Source: Pseudofabraea citricarpa (taxonomy: Eukaryota > Ascomycota > Leotiomycetes > Helotiales > Dermateaceae). From it: a DNA stretch of 64,000 nucleotides. The stretch is from contig JAPWGK010000007.1 of assembly GCA_029641185.1 (NCBI GenBank), positions 496,001 to 560,000 of the forward strand, read 5' to 3'. Below the pieces are notes generated by a model. The model made no database searches, was not told the DNA's origin, and saw nothing but the letters and a program-made list of their open reading frames with translations. The position numbers and the translations under genes are program-made. Every line of letters starts with the position of its first letter. Position 1 is the stretch's first letter. Positions 1 through 10,449 of the stretch are shown here, one piece after another.

Positions 1-2
1 AC

Positions 3-1667
3 AGTGGAATCGATGTTTCTCAGGATCATGCAGGAAGAAAAAAAGCTTTATTAGGGAGAGTGAAATGGGGCCATAGTCCACTGGCCAAACGATTGATTGG
101 GGACCTTTTTGCGTATTATGAAAGCAAAGCAGACATTCAAATGCTTGCGATGTTATCATGTGTGTTCAGTGAGCCAGTTGCCAGAGACAGTATATCGCAT
201 GCAGAAACTCGCATGAGCCAGCCACAAACGCCACTGTCGATGAAAACGCCCGCTTTCTCATTAGATTATTTCCCAACCGACGAAGCAGCATGGAGCATGT
301 ATCAACGAACTCCTGTGCCTTCTAATGCTTCTACTCCCAAAATGATCCAGACACCGGTTGGTATGTATGGATCTGTTGGTTCTTCTAACGGAGCCTGGGG
401 AAGTGATCATGCCTCTGCCTCCTATTCGTGCGGAGAAACGCCTCCGTTACGGTCCAATCGTGCTAGTTCGGAACAACTTAACTACCATACTCAAAGTCTC
501 TCAACGTCTCCCGAAGGAGCTCGCAGCTTTCGTCGCGGAAATTCAGGTCTTGCATCCAGTTTTGCCGCAAGCTTTTCCCGTCCATTTTCCCTCACCGCTT
601 CATCATCACCACCAAATCCTCCTCCGACTAGAAAGCGGCCGAGCCCTGTAGAGAATATGCTCAATTCATTGGCACCAAGTACTATCACGTGGGGGAACAC
701 GACTGTTCTTGGAAGTGTGAGGGAGCACGCAACTCCGGATCAAAGCCAATACTCGGATGATGAAGATTCTCGCGAAGACAGAAGACCTACAATTTGTACT
801 GGAATAAGCATGACAATCGAGAATCAAAATGCCTTTGATGATGATGGTTGTATGAGTACATCTCTCCTCGATCTTAGCCATTCACATTTGTTTGCAACTT
901 ATCGAAGAGCATATGCGGAGTTGCTGTTTATCTGGGGTCATCCCCTCTCTCGTCTCGAAATTCTCAAGTTTAATGGTCTGAAGGATTACTTTCCAGATCC
1001 AGAAGTACCAGAGACAAAATCATATGCTACCTCTGTCCGCTCTACTGATACGAGAACATCGATAATTGATCCTCCACCGCCATCTCCTATGCTCTTAGGC
1101 AAGAGAGAGTATTCTCCTATTGTCATATCAGATCAAGGACTTGATGTGACGGGCTACTGCCTTAAGCATGAGTCACGACTTGATCCTCTTCCTACAAATC
1201 CAAGCAGTGGTGCAGTCGGTCGTTGCGAACGATGCAAGTCAGTGCAGCGCCAATTACGCTGCACCATCTGTATGGAGCCTGTGAGCGCACTTTTCCCTCC
1301 TTGTCTTTCATGTGGGTGTGCCGCACATCAACACTGTCTCTCCGAATATCATTCCTATGGTGACACAAACTGCCCTGGGGGGTGCGATTGCGACTGCGGA
1401 GCAAAAGCAAGCGAGGGACTTGTTGAAAGCTGGGAGGTAACCAAGGATATTATTGAACGTATGCGAGAATTAGAAGCTAGAGGGGAGAAGCATGATGAGT
1501 GGGAAAAGGATCAGTGGGAGAGCATTGACAGTAATATTCCAAGCGGTGGACTCGGCAGAGGATACTCAACAATTAGTAAGAGGATTGGGCAAGTCAGAAG
1601 TGGCGACTGGGGAAGGACCAGTGCCAAAAAGAAGTCAAGCAGTCTTAGGAAAGAGGAGATCTATTGA
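3..1667 (+). CDS. WDR59/Mtc5 (Sea3)-like SEACAT/GATOR2 subunit, 3' part
   Basis: The reading frame is open from position 3 to the TAG-free left edge and stops at 1665-1667, so the 5' end lies outside the window and only about 554 C-terminal residues are seen. Early in the fragment is an alpha-solenoid stretch with LFAYYE and QMLAMLSCVF, characteristic of WDR59. A second conserved block reads YAELLFIWGHPLSR. A C-terminal RING-like zinc motif begins CTICMEPV, continues CLSCGC, HQHC and ends CPGGCDCDC, as in WDR59 proteins. In known biology WDR59 (yeast Mtc5/Sea3) belongs to SEACAT/GATOR2, which regulates TORC1 amino-acid signalling at the vacuole. The beta-propeller is missing here because of truncation. 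The middle is Ser/Pro-rich and likely disordered. WDR24 (Sea2) is the main alternative, but the local motifs fit WDR59 better. Confidence 0.82.
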   Translation, partial: SGIDVSQDHAGRKKALLGRVKWGHSPLAKRLIGDLFAYYESKADIQMLAMLSCVFSEPVARDSISHAETRMSQPQTPLSMKTPAFSLDYFPTDEAAWSMYQRTPVPSNASTPKMIQTPVGMYGSVGSSNGAWGSDHASASYSCGETPPLRSNRASSEQLNYHTQSLSTSPEGARSFRRGNSGLASSFAASFSRPFSLTASSSPPNPPPTRKRPSPVENMLNSLAPSTITWGNTTVLGSVREHATPDQSQYSDDEDSREDRRPTICTGISMTIENQNAFDDDGCMSTSLLDLSHSHLFATYRRAYAELLFIWGHPLSRLEILKFNGLKDYFPDPEVPETKSYATSVRSTDTRTSIIDPPPPSPMLLGKREYSPIVISDQGLDVTGYCLKHESRLDPLPTNPSSGAVGRCERCKSVQRQLRCTICMEPVSALFPPCLSCGCAAHQHCLSEYHSYGDTNCPGGCDCDCGAKASEGLVESWEVTKDIIERMRELEARGEKHDEWEKDQWESIDSNIPSGGLGRGYSTISKRIGQVRSGDWGRTSAKKKSSSLRKEEIY

Positions 1668-2098
1668 TTCTATTGTATCATAGGTACTGGCGTCAAAGGA
1701 GCAGGTATTGGGGCGATTTGCAGTGCAGCGATGGCAAAAAGGTCAATTAGACCGATAGAAGTGCCAGTTTGCACAAACAAATCCAATATTAATTTTCTAC
1801 CAAAGCATTTGCAGCGTTCTGTTGTTGAAGGTTGTGTCTTCGACAAGTTGCAGAAGTGACGCCATGACGAACTGAACTCAAAAGTCGGACCAGAGTACAT
1901 GGAAGCACCTGCCTGTCACAGAACGTAGTTGTCATTCCCTCTCCCCCCGCCTATTTAAGTCTTTCGATTCTCCAATTCTTCTCTTCTCTTCTCTACATCA
2001 ACATCTCAGAATCATTCTTCCAATCCTCCCTATACAATCTATCAGTACTACTCTTCCCTTCTCACAGCCGGCTTTCATCTGCTGGCTCTTCATACATC
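1668..2098. other. Intergenic: 3' UTR and LITAF gene leader
   Basis: No coding potential recognised. The 3' half is pyrimidine-rich (CTTCTCTTCT runs near 1978-1995), typical of fungal promoters and leaders just upstream of a start codon. Confidence 0.5.
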
Positions 2099-2810
2099 AT
2101 GGCCTCCACTACATCATTCTCAAGCATGAACCAAGACGGTGAGTTTGAATTGTCATGTCTCCCACCGAGGCTGTCACTAATCCTTTGCAGAGTTTACTAC
2201 ATACTTGAACCAAGAGTCCGCTCTGCGACCTAGACTCCGATGTGCTGAGCATGAAGGAGAAGGTGTAGATGGAAATGCAGTAGGCTCTCAACTGTAAGAC
2301 ACCGCTATCTTTCGTACTTTTCTTATTCAATTTACTGACGTTGTGAAGGGATGGAGCGTCAACACCTCGTGGAACTCCTGCCGCAGAGAATCCGGGTCCG
2401 GCAGATGACGGAGAGAATTTAGAACCATACAACACTACCAGTGCGGTTGGAAGAGGGAAACGTCTCTCTTCTCTTGGACAGAAAAGCGCTCTGGTTGTTT
2501 GTCCGGCATGTGGTCGTGAAACCATGACAGAGACAAAGTATGTGGTTGGCGGATGTGCTCTGTAAGTTTTATTGCCTATTTTTCACATACATGCAACAAG
2601 ACTGATACGTGAATAAGCCTCACGGGATGGTTGATTTGCTGTTTTACCGGTGCTCTTCTGGTCTGGATTCCATGCGTCGTTCCTGATCTCAAGGATGTGC
2701 GCCATACCTGTTCGCAGTGCCGAACCAGCATTGCTACTTGGCAAAGATTGAGCAAGAAAGTCAAGATTTCGCCTACGCAGTTTGACTCATCCAATGAATC
2801 TCGGATCTGA
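2099..2810 (+). CDS. LITAF-domain zinc-ribbon protein
   Basis: Four-exon model: 2099-2138, 2191-2293, 2349-2561, 2618-2810 (549 nt, 182 aa). Introns have GTGAGT, GTAAGA and GTAAGT donors. Exon phases match and the stop is at 2808. The C-terminal half carries a LITAF domain. A first knuckle CPACG is followed by the hydrophobic insertion LTGWLICCFTGALLVWIPC and then LKDVRHTCSQC. This is the split zinc ribbon with a membrane-inserting helix that places LITAF proteins on endosomal or lysosomal membranes. The N-terminus is polar and probably disordered. In animals the family works in endosomal sorting; no function is established for this fungal member. It converges on the MYND gene, with stops about 105 nt apart. 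Confidence 0.85.
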
Positions 2811-2915
2811 CTAGATGATGGAGCTCAAGAGATTGCTGAGGGGTTTGATGCTTTGGTGGACTCACTCTGAAGGAATTCTTTTGTCATTAATAACCTAGCT
2901 GTCGAGGTCTCTCTC

Positions 2916-3730
2916 TTAATCCTCCTGAGATGAATTGAATCCTCTGTCTCCGAGATCCATACCAGCCACTGCTTTGAAAATTTTGCAATCCGTCTTGTGA
3001 CCACCTTCACTCCAACCCTTCGTCTGACAATTCTGTTCCGGTAGTTAGTCAATGTGAAGGTGATTCCGCCCGTAGCATAATACGTACCTTGTCACAATAC
3101 CAAACGCACTCACAGCCTCTACACCTCAGCAGATTCTCACCAGTCTTCCCACAAGCCTGGCAGACTTCCTCGCCGTCCTTGATTTCGCCTTCTCTCTGAA
3201 CAAGCTCGGCTCGAGCTCTGATAGACAACTCCATCAACTTCTCCACACTCGCCGGGATCATCTATATTATATCAGCCACCTTCCTCTCCTCTACATGCGA
3301 ATCAACCCCAATCCAGCTTCGAACCCACAAAGCCAATCACGGAAAAAGAAAATTAAAAATGACATACCATGACCTCCTCGATGCCCTTCGCAACATGTCC
3401 CTGCTTCCCGTCTTTCACCCCACTCCGCTCGGCATCCCGTAGCACCAGCGTGTGTTTCTTCTTAAAGCGCTCGACCTCGAATTTCGGCCCCCCGCTCTCG
3501 GTGGGCATGCGCAGCACGCATGCGAAGTTCTGCCCTGACGAGTCCCCGAGGATGTATGTCGGGTTGGTGGATAACGTCATGTTCTCTTTGAGGGTGCCGA
3601 GGAGGAAGTTGGGTTTGGAGAGATCATGGGTCGGTGATGAGGATGGTGGGGAGGAGGTTAGGGGCAGCGTGGAGAAAATAGGGAATGTATGGGGGGAGGT
3701 GAAGTTTGGGAAGGGGGGTGTGGGGGGCAT
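2916..3730 (-). CDS. MYND-type zinc finger protein
   Basis: Minus-strand three-exon model: 3368-3730, 3088-3261, 2916-3032 (654 nt, 217 aa). Donors are GTATGT and GTACGT. Branch-like TGACTAAC precedes the last acceptor. The C-terminus is a MYND finger: CQACG, LLRCRGC, WYCDK, NCQTKGWSEGGHKTDC. The final exon supplies the second half of the finger, which confirms the splice. The N-terminal 120 residues (LGDSSGQNFACVLRMPTESGG, then KKKHTLVLRDAERSG) look globular, but I do not recognise the fold. I chose the ATG before PPTPPFPNF because the upstream in-frame sequence is low-complexity. An extension to an ATG at 4042 is possible. MYND fingers usually bind proline-rich partners; the role here is unknown. 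Confidence 0.8.
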
Positions 3731-4884
3731 GGTGGGTGGATGGGTAGCTGGGTAGCTGGGTAGTTGGGTAGTTGGTTGGGGATTTTTCTTGGGAGGGAGC
3801 TGGAGTGGGAGTGAGGTGTTGTGAAGAGATGAGATGGTTTGGGGATGAAAAATAACGCTTTGATGAGGGGCTGAAACACTTGGAGAAACTAAATTTATGA
3901 AGAATGTAGAATAATGGGACTCCTTTTGAAGGAGGATGTTTCTGAAGTCCCGAGACTCAAAGATAGGAGAACTAAACGAAGAGATTAAGCGACCGGAGAT
4001 GTTGTCTTCGGAGACGATAGATGGAGGTGTTTTGTCAGGCACGTGATCTTGATCGTGGTTGAGATGTTCTTCAACTGCTAGAATGGAAATGCTTACTACA
4101 AATAAGTTTCATAGAATCCTTTTATGGGTTCTTCATAATTTGACTCCGGGGTGTTATTGGCGGAGTGTGCACTCACTTTGGATTCAAAACGCACGTGCTG
4201 CCAGTACACACCACGTGAAAATCTAGTGATCTTTCCAGAATTTCGTCGCTTAATTTCCTTCTCTCTTCGTTCAAATTGCCGGGCGTATCATCTCTCTGAG
4301 TCACTTTGGGAATCATTCCGCCTGTGTTTCATGCATGGTGAAATGGCAATCATCTTACGCCCGAGGCTGTGAGAATACCTGTTCTTATTGCTTTTGGCGT
4401 GTTCTCGTTCCATTTGCCCGCCTCCAATGATTCTGGGCTGCGCCTGACACCGACCTGCAAGTGTGGTTGTGCAACAGCGCTGATCTGGCCCTCAACCCAA
4501 TGACAGCTGAACAAGATGGTATGCCACACTTTTCAAAATCCATTTCATTGGATTGCCAATTTTTCTCAGCTTCTAAACTTCTTGGGATTTTAGCCAATCG
4601 AGTGATTCTGCGTGACCCAGTGAATGCTACTACTCGCAGAGTCAGGATGATATCTGTAGCCAACCGATCAGTGCTGCTTCAGCCTCAGTGGTACGTGGTA
4701 AGTGGTGCCATGCGCAAGTTGCGAGCGCTGACCACATGTGCTCACAGAATCTCTAAGGCTGTTTCTTTTGCTAACTGCTCTTCCTTCACCTGCACATGCT
4801 TCTGTTTTTCTTCCCTTGAATTCGACAGACATCCTTTGTTGGAGTCATAAACCTCTTTTGCGTCTTCCAGTTGGAAATTTCACA
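3731..4884. other. Intergenic between MYND and NLR genes
   Basis: Divergent promoter region of about 1.15 kb. It holds several CACGTG E-box-like hexamers (for example 4039-4044). Small open frames exist on the plus strand around 4461-4850, but they lack recognisable motifs. Confidence 0.4.
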
Positions 4885-7800
4885 ATGACAGACTCGCAGA
4901 GACCACTTCGGCTTCTTTGTATTGGTGAGTTGATTTTATTTGTTGTTGTGGGCCTCGTGTTCAAAAGGTTGTCATCATGTTGAACGTGCGACGACTGTGA
5001 ATATTCCCACCTCACGGCACAGTGTCCATGCATCTAGCATCGCACATCTACTATGACTGCTGGCAATACAGAGAGTGCTCATAGGGTCGTTGATGTTCTT
5101 TCGTGTTAGCTGCTTTGGTCCGGTTCACTTCATAGTTCAATTTCCCTGTGATGAACGGCCTGCAAGTGCTGGATGGCCCAAATGCACCAAGGTACCCGAA
5201 CTTCTTGCATTACTAGGCAGTGTCAGAGCCTCACGCTGGGTAGAAGTATTAGGTTACTTAAATGTGCCATTTTGGTGGAAATTATGGGATGGTCTAAGCA
5301 CACTGGATCACTCAAACGCGATAGGTTGTGCAAAGACATCGCATCATATGGCCCAAAATCGTATTTAAATCGAAGACAGTAGATCGCTCAATAGTATTGG
5401 GTGACCAAACACCATTGACTTGCCGCCAATCACCAAGTAGCCCAAGGAGCTAAGCGGCTCAAGCTCACTGGATATTCCAAAAGTATTGCTCTTCCAGTGT
5501 TTACTAGTACTAATTGCCTGATTGCAGATGGCGGTGGAATTCGGGGGCTCTCCAGCCTGTATATCCTGCGGAGTATCATGAATAACCTCGAATCCAAAGT
5601 GGCAGATTCTACACCTCGCCCGCTTCTTCCATGCGACTATTTTGACCTTATTGGAGGCACATCCACCGGGGGGTTGATCGCTGTTATGCTTGGGACGCTT
5701 CGAATGGACATACATTCATGTATCAACGAATATCTTGCAATGGCACCAAGAATATTTCCCACGGAGAACCTTATTTCGGGCGGCAGATATTCTAGGCTTT
5801 TCAAAGGTGCGGTGGGTAAACAGCAATTCAATCCCGAGCCTTTAGAACGAGCAATCAAGGAACTGGTTAAAAAGTATCTAGGCTCTCTTGATGTAGAGCT
5901 TGGAGACCAGAATACTATCGAAGATACGCTTTTTAGATTTGAAGCGTCCAGAGACCAAATCAAACCAGAGTGCAAGGTGTATGTAACCCCGACAGAATAT
6001 GCCAGTATCTTACTTACAAAAGATGCAGGTTTGTGTGTGTGACCTCTGAGCGTCTGGGTGAACAGTTCCTATTTCGAAGCTATAACAGCCCATGGGCGTA
6101 TATGGATGATTGTCCCATTTGGCAAGCCTGTCGAGCGACATCTGCGGCACCAACTTTCTTTCCTCCTATGTATATTGGTAATCCTCCTAGGGCTTATGTT
6201 GATGGTGCACTCAAATACAACAATCCGATTCGCATGTTGATGGAGGAATCGCGTCATCTGTGGCCATCTAGAGATGCCGGTTGTATCGTTAGCATTGGTA
6301 CGGGCATTCCAGCCATGCTCGATGTGGGTAAAAAATTAAAGCCACTGCTCGATTTCTTAATCAAGCAAGCCACAGATACAGAGAGAGCTGCACAGGAATT
6401 TCAAAACGAGATGAGCGCAAAACATGGCAGGCAGCAACCGGTTTATCATCGCTTCAACGTACAGCATGGTCTCGAAAATATTGGTTTGGAAGAGTGGAAA
6501 TTATTCGACAAGACTGTAGTTGCAACAGATAAATATGTGAAAGACAACTGGGACAAAGTTGACGCATGTAGCTCTCAAATCTGGGAGCCATCAGGTCGGT
6601 AGAATAACAAGCAACACATTAGAGATAGCTTATTGATATTTAGTCCCAAACTCTATGAGCTCGGCTTTCATGATGCCTTACGAAGTTGACCCTTCATTTA
6701 TTGGCAGGCAAGATTCTCTTCAACAAATCGACAAAACATTTCGTAATCGTCGTCGAGCGGCAATATCTGGAATGGGAGGTGTTGGGTATGAACTTATAAT
6801 TTACCTGTCTAATGTGCATGTATCTCTATCCCAAAAACTTACTAACGCTTTTCTTTCTAGCAAATCCCAAATCGCGATTCAGTATTTATATCAGCTTAGG
6901 GAACGACAACCTCGGCTTCACTTCTTTTGGGTCTTTTCTGCAACTATCGCTAGGTTTGAACAGTGTTATATTCAAATTGCGGAGAAACTCAACATTCCTG
7001 GACGGCAAGATCGTGATAACGACATCAAAAGGTTGGTTGTCGATTGGCTAAGCGACAAAAACCACGGAGACTGGTTTATGGTTCTCGACAATGCAGACGA
7101 CAGATCAATATTCTACCCGACAAGTAGCATCCGCGCCCGAGACCAAGAGGATTCAACCGAAGATAGAATCAAATCTTATCTTTCCGATTATCTCCCACCC
7201 ACTTCTCTTGGCCACGGAAAGCTTCTCATCACCACAAGAGACAAAAGCTTAGGGAGGGATCTTGCCAATGATGAAGAGCCAGTAGCTATCGAGCCATTCA
7301 GCGACGAAGATGCAGAAATTTTGCTCAAATCAAAGGTCAAAGAAAACCAATGGGATCCGGAATCTGCAAAACCACTACTCCACAGACTTGGTTATATGCC
7401 ATTGGCCATTACACAGGCAGCTGCCTACGTCAAACGAAACTCTATAACATTGAAAAGATACCTGTCAGATCTAAACAAGAATGAGTCGAGCATGGCGCAG
7501 TACTTGAGCAAAGACCTACTAGATCCCCGAAGGGAGAAAGGAATGCCGAGTGCAATTTTCTTGACTTGGCAGCTTTCATTTGAGCAAATCAGCGAATCGG
7601 AACCTCTAGCGGCATTTATGCTATGCTTAATGGCCTTCCTTGATAGTCGGGCAGTGCCGGAAACGTTGTTAGCTGATGATGAGACATTCGACGAGGAAGA
7701 AACATCAGCAGTCGGTACCTTGGTAGCCTTCTCCCTCATCACAGTTGAGCGAGATGGTGAGACATATTCTATGCATCCTTTGGTACAGCTATCAACCCAA

Positions 7801-9282
7801 TCTTGGATCCACGAAGAGAAGACTCAATGGCAAGCTTCAGCTTTGCGGGTCTTAGCATTTAAGGCTCCCAATGGCAAGTTTGAGAATTGGGAAACTTGGA
7901 AATCTCTCCTACCACATGCTCTTGTTGTACTTCAGTATGATGATTCTCAAATCGAGGAGTTCCAGCTTGATCAGGCATCCTTGCTGAACAATTTAGCTCA
8001 CTATGAGTCAAATCAAGGATATTATAAATCTGCACTTTTACATGCGAAGAAGTCTTACAATATCAGATGCTCAATACTTGGTAAAGAGGATCTGAAGACT
8101 TTGAATAGCTTGTCAAATTTAGCACTGCGTCTTTATGAAATTGGAGATCTGGACGAAGAAGATATTATTTCTCAAGAAATATTGAAGATAATAGAAGAAT
8201 TTCTGGGCTCAGAAGACCCATCGACGCTTACTAGTATGAATAATCTAGCTTGTGTATACGTGAAACAAGGAAAATTGAAAGACGCTAGAAAGCTGTATGA
8301 AAAGCTCGTTGTTTTAGGTAAACGTGTTTTAGGAGAAGAGAATCCAGGCACTCTATTAAGTATTAGCAATCTAGCCCAAATACTTTTACTTCAAGGACAT
8401 TTTCAAGATGCTAAAAAGCTAAGCAGAGAGGTCGAAGTGGTCCAGACTCGAAATCTAGGCGGAGAGCATCGTGATACATTATTTAGCAGATACCGGGTTG
8501 CGAATGTACTTTCCAGCCAAGGCAAATGGCTTGAAGCTGGAAGCTTACATTTTGAAATTCTCCAGATCAGAAAACGTGTCTTAGGAGAAGATCATCCTGA
8601 CACATTTGTTAGCATTGTTCAAGTCGGTATAGCATTGAGAAATCTTGGTAAATATGAGGAGGCCAAGGATATTTTATTGGAAGCACTTGAAAAGCAAAAA
8701 GCTAAATTTGGAGTGGAAGATCCACATACCTTGACTACCATGAATGAACTAGCATCAACGTTTAGCGATCTTGCAAATTTTCAAGAGGCTGAAGAGATCT
8801 ATACTGAAACTATGGAGATCAGAAAGAGAAAATTCGGGGAAGAACACCATACGACTTTGGCGACTTTACATAACCTTGCAAGTGTATATCTTAGGCAAGG
8901 TTATTTTGAAAAGTCAGAAGAGTTTCTCCGTCAAGTTTTAGCTGGAAATAGAAGAGTTTTAGGGCAGGAGCATCCAGATACTCTTACTACCTTACTTAAT
9001 CTTGCAAATAGTCTCTACGGGCAAAATCGATTGGACGAAGCCCTTGAGATTATGGAGGATGTTGTTCAGAAAGGAAAGGTGGTGCTTGGGGGCGAACATC
9101 CGAATAATTTGTTTTCAATGCACCAACTATCAACGTATCTTTACAAAAAAGGTTTCTTGGATCAGGCGTTTGAGATGATGGAGAATGTTATTCAGAAAAG
9201 AAGGGCGGTACTTGGAGATGAACATCCAGATACTTTGAAATCGATTAGCTGGCTAGAATATATGAAGGCGGGTGGAGAATAG
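4885..9282 (+). CDS. Patatin-NB-ARC-TPR NLR (PLP-1-like STAND protein)
   Basis: Five exons: 4885-4924, 5528-5978, 6029-6594, 6644-6785, 6861-9282 (3621 nt, 1206 aa). Domain order is patatin phospholipase (about 8-340), NB-ARC NTPase (about 375-640), a winged-helix-like linker, then TPRs (about 770-1200). Patatin residues seen are the oxyanion loop GGGIRG at 15-20, nucleophile motif GTSTG with Ser59, and the DGA motif with Asp222. NB-ARC residues are P-loop GMGGVGKS at 395-402 and Walker B VLDNADD around 474-480. The kinesin-light-chain-type TPRs recur every 42 residues, each ending in LG-(E/D)EHPDT-like signatures, about ten copies. In Neurospora, PLP-1 has this architecture and mediates allorecognition cell death by sensing SEC-9; no SNARE gene is seen nearby here. 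The catalytic dyad and P-loop look intact, so the gene appears functional. Intron 1 is unusually long (603 nt), but the reading phase and the conserved CIDGGGIRG junction support it. Confidence 0.9.
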
Positions 9283-10449
9283 AGGAGGATGATAAGGATG
9301 ATGAAGATGATGAGGGATAGGCGATAATACCACAAAGGACATCGGGACGATCCATATATGGCCAGGCCAAACAACTAATCCAATCAAAGTAAACATATGA
9401 CAAGTTTAATTTTGAGATCCTGCATAACTGGCTTGATGTTTGAGGATAAACGCCTCCGTAAAGATGTGTGAAGTATATTAGCACCATACGGCATAAAAAA
9501 AGCTCCTAGGACCTCCGAAAAGCGTATTTCACTCAAATCACTTGTTCTTTGAAAGGAATTTTGGAATTGCGTGTAGCAACAGTCCGGCGTTTCCAAATCG
9601 GATAATACAGCCGAGATGTGGTATTCCAAATTAGGAGTTTATAAATATTGTGAGCTAGAATCCTTCCGGATTCAGGTGAATATTTACTGATATATGATTT
9701 GCAGATAGCTACCTCCAGGCTACAGCTGGCAAGTCGCTTCCGAACTGTTGACATGGAAGAAGATATGGTTAATAGGTAGGCTATTATTATATTAGGCAAA
9801 GGAAAGATGTGTTATCGCACTTTATATTCTGATGGCTAGTAGTGATGTTTTGAGTTATGATCCTATTGTCATAGGATAATAAGTTGACTATAGGTCAGAT
9901 TTCTATCAAAAGCTTTACGAGTATATGTTTCTTGCTTAAAACCATGAACCTAGATACGTAAGTACCTTAGTCAACTATTATTGTTTGCGTTCTGACCCAT
10001 ACCATCTTGAGATCGTAGAATTGGGAGAATAATAATGGATCAATATACTAAGTATTGATTGTTTTGTTATATTTCTGTTGATGGAATCGTATTTTCTGTC
10101 TTTCGTGTCTTGGCTGCTCTGTCAACCAATGTCTTCTTAAATTTTAAAATCCGACATTTTCTGCACAGTATGAATATCGACAAGACGTGAGCAAAGCATT
10201 TCGCAATTTTGAGAGACCAGAGATTGAAGCGTGTATGCAATACTCGATTTCGGTATTTATTGTATCCTAATAACTATCTAAGCTATTCCCAAATAAATTA
10301 AAGGTCAAGGAGTGTATAAGGGTATATAAACTTGTCTAAGACCGTATATGAACCCAAGTCTGCTTGATCAAGCTCGAAACGACACCAATTAAGAGATAAT
10401 CTGCCTATACTCTGCTCATGCCCAATTGAAAAACCCACTGTTGGAATTT
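9283..10449. other. AT-rich intergenic DNA
   Basis: About 1.2 kb of AT-rich sequence between the convergent NLR and dehydratase genes. The NLR 3' flank starts with a GATGAAGATGATGAGG-type purine run. No gene or repeat recognised. Confidence 0.5.

Noticed and set aside
3369..3755. Plus-strand frame antisense to the MYND gene
   Set aside because: Mirror of the real minus-strand exon; the minus strand has zinc-finger motifs and matching splice sites.
4461..4850. Plus-strand frame upstream of the NLR first exon
   Set aside because: Overlaps the probable NLR 5' leader and has no motif; starts without a convincing ATG context.
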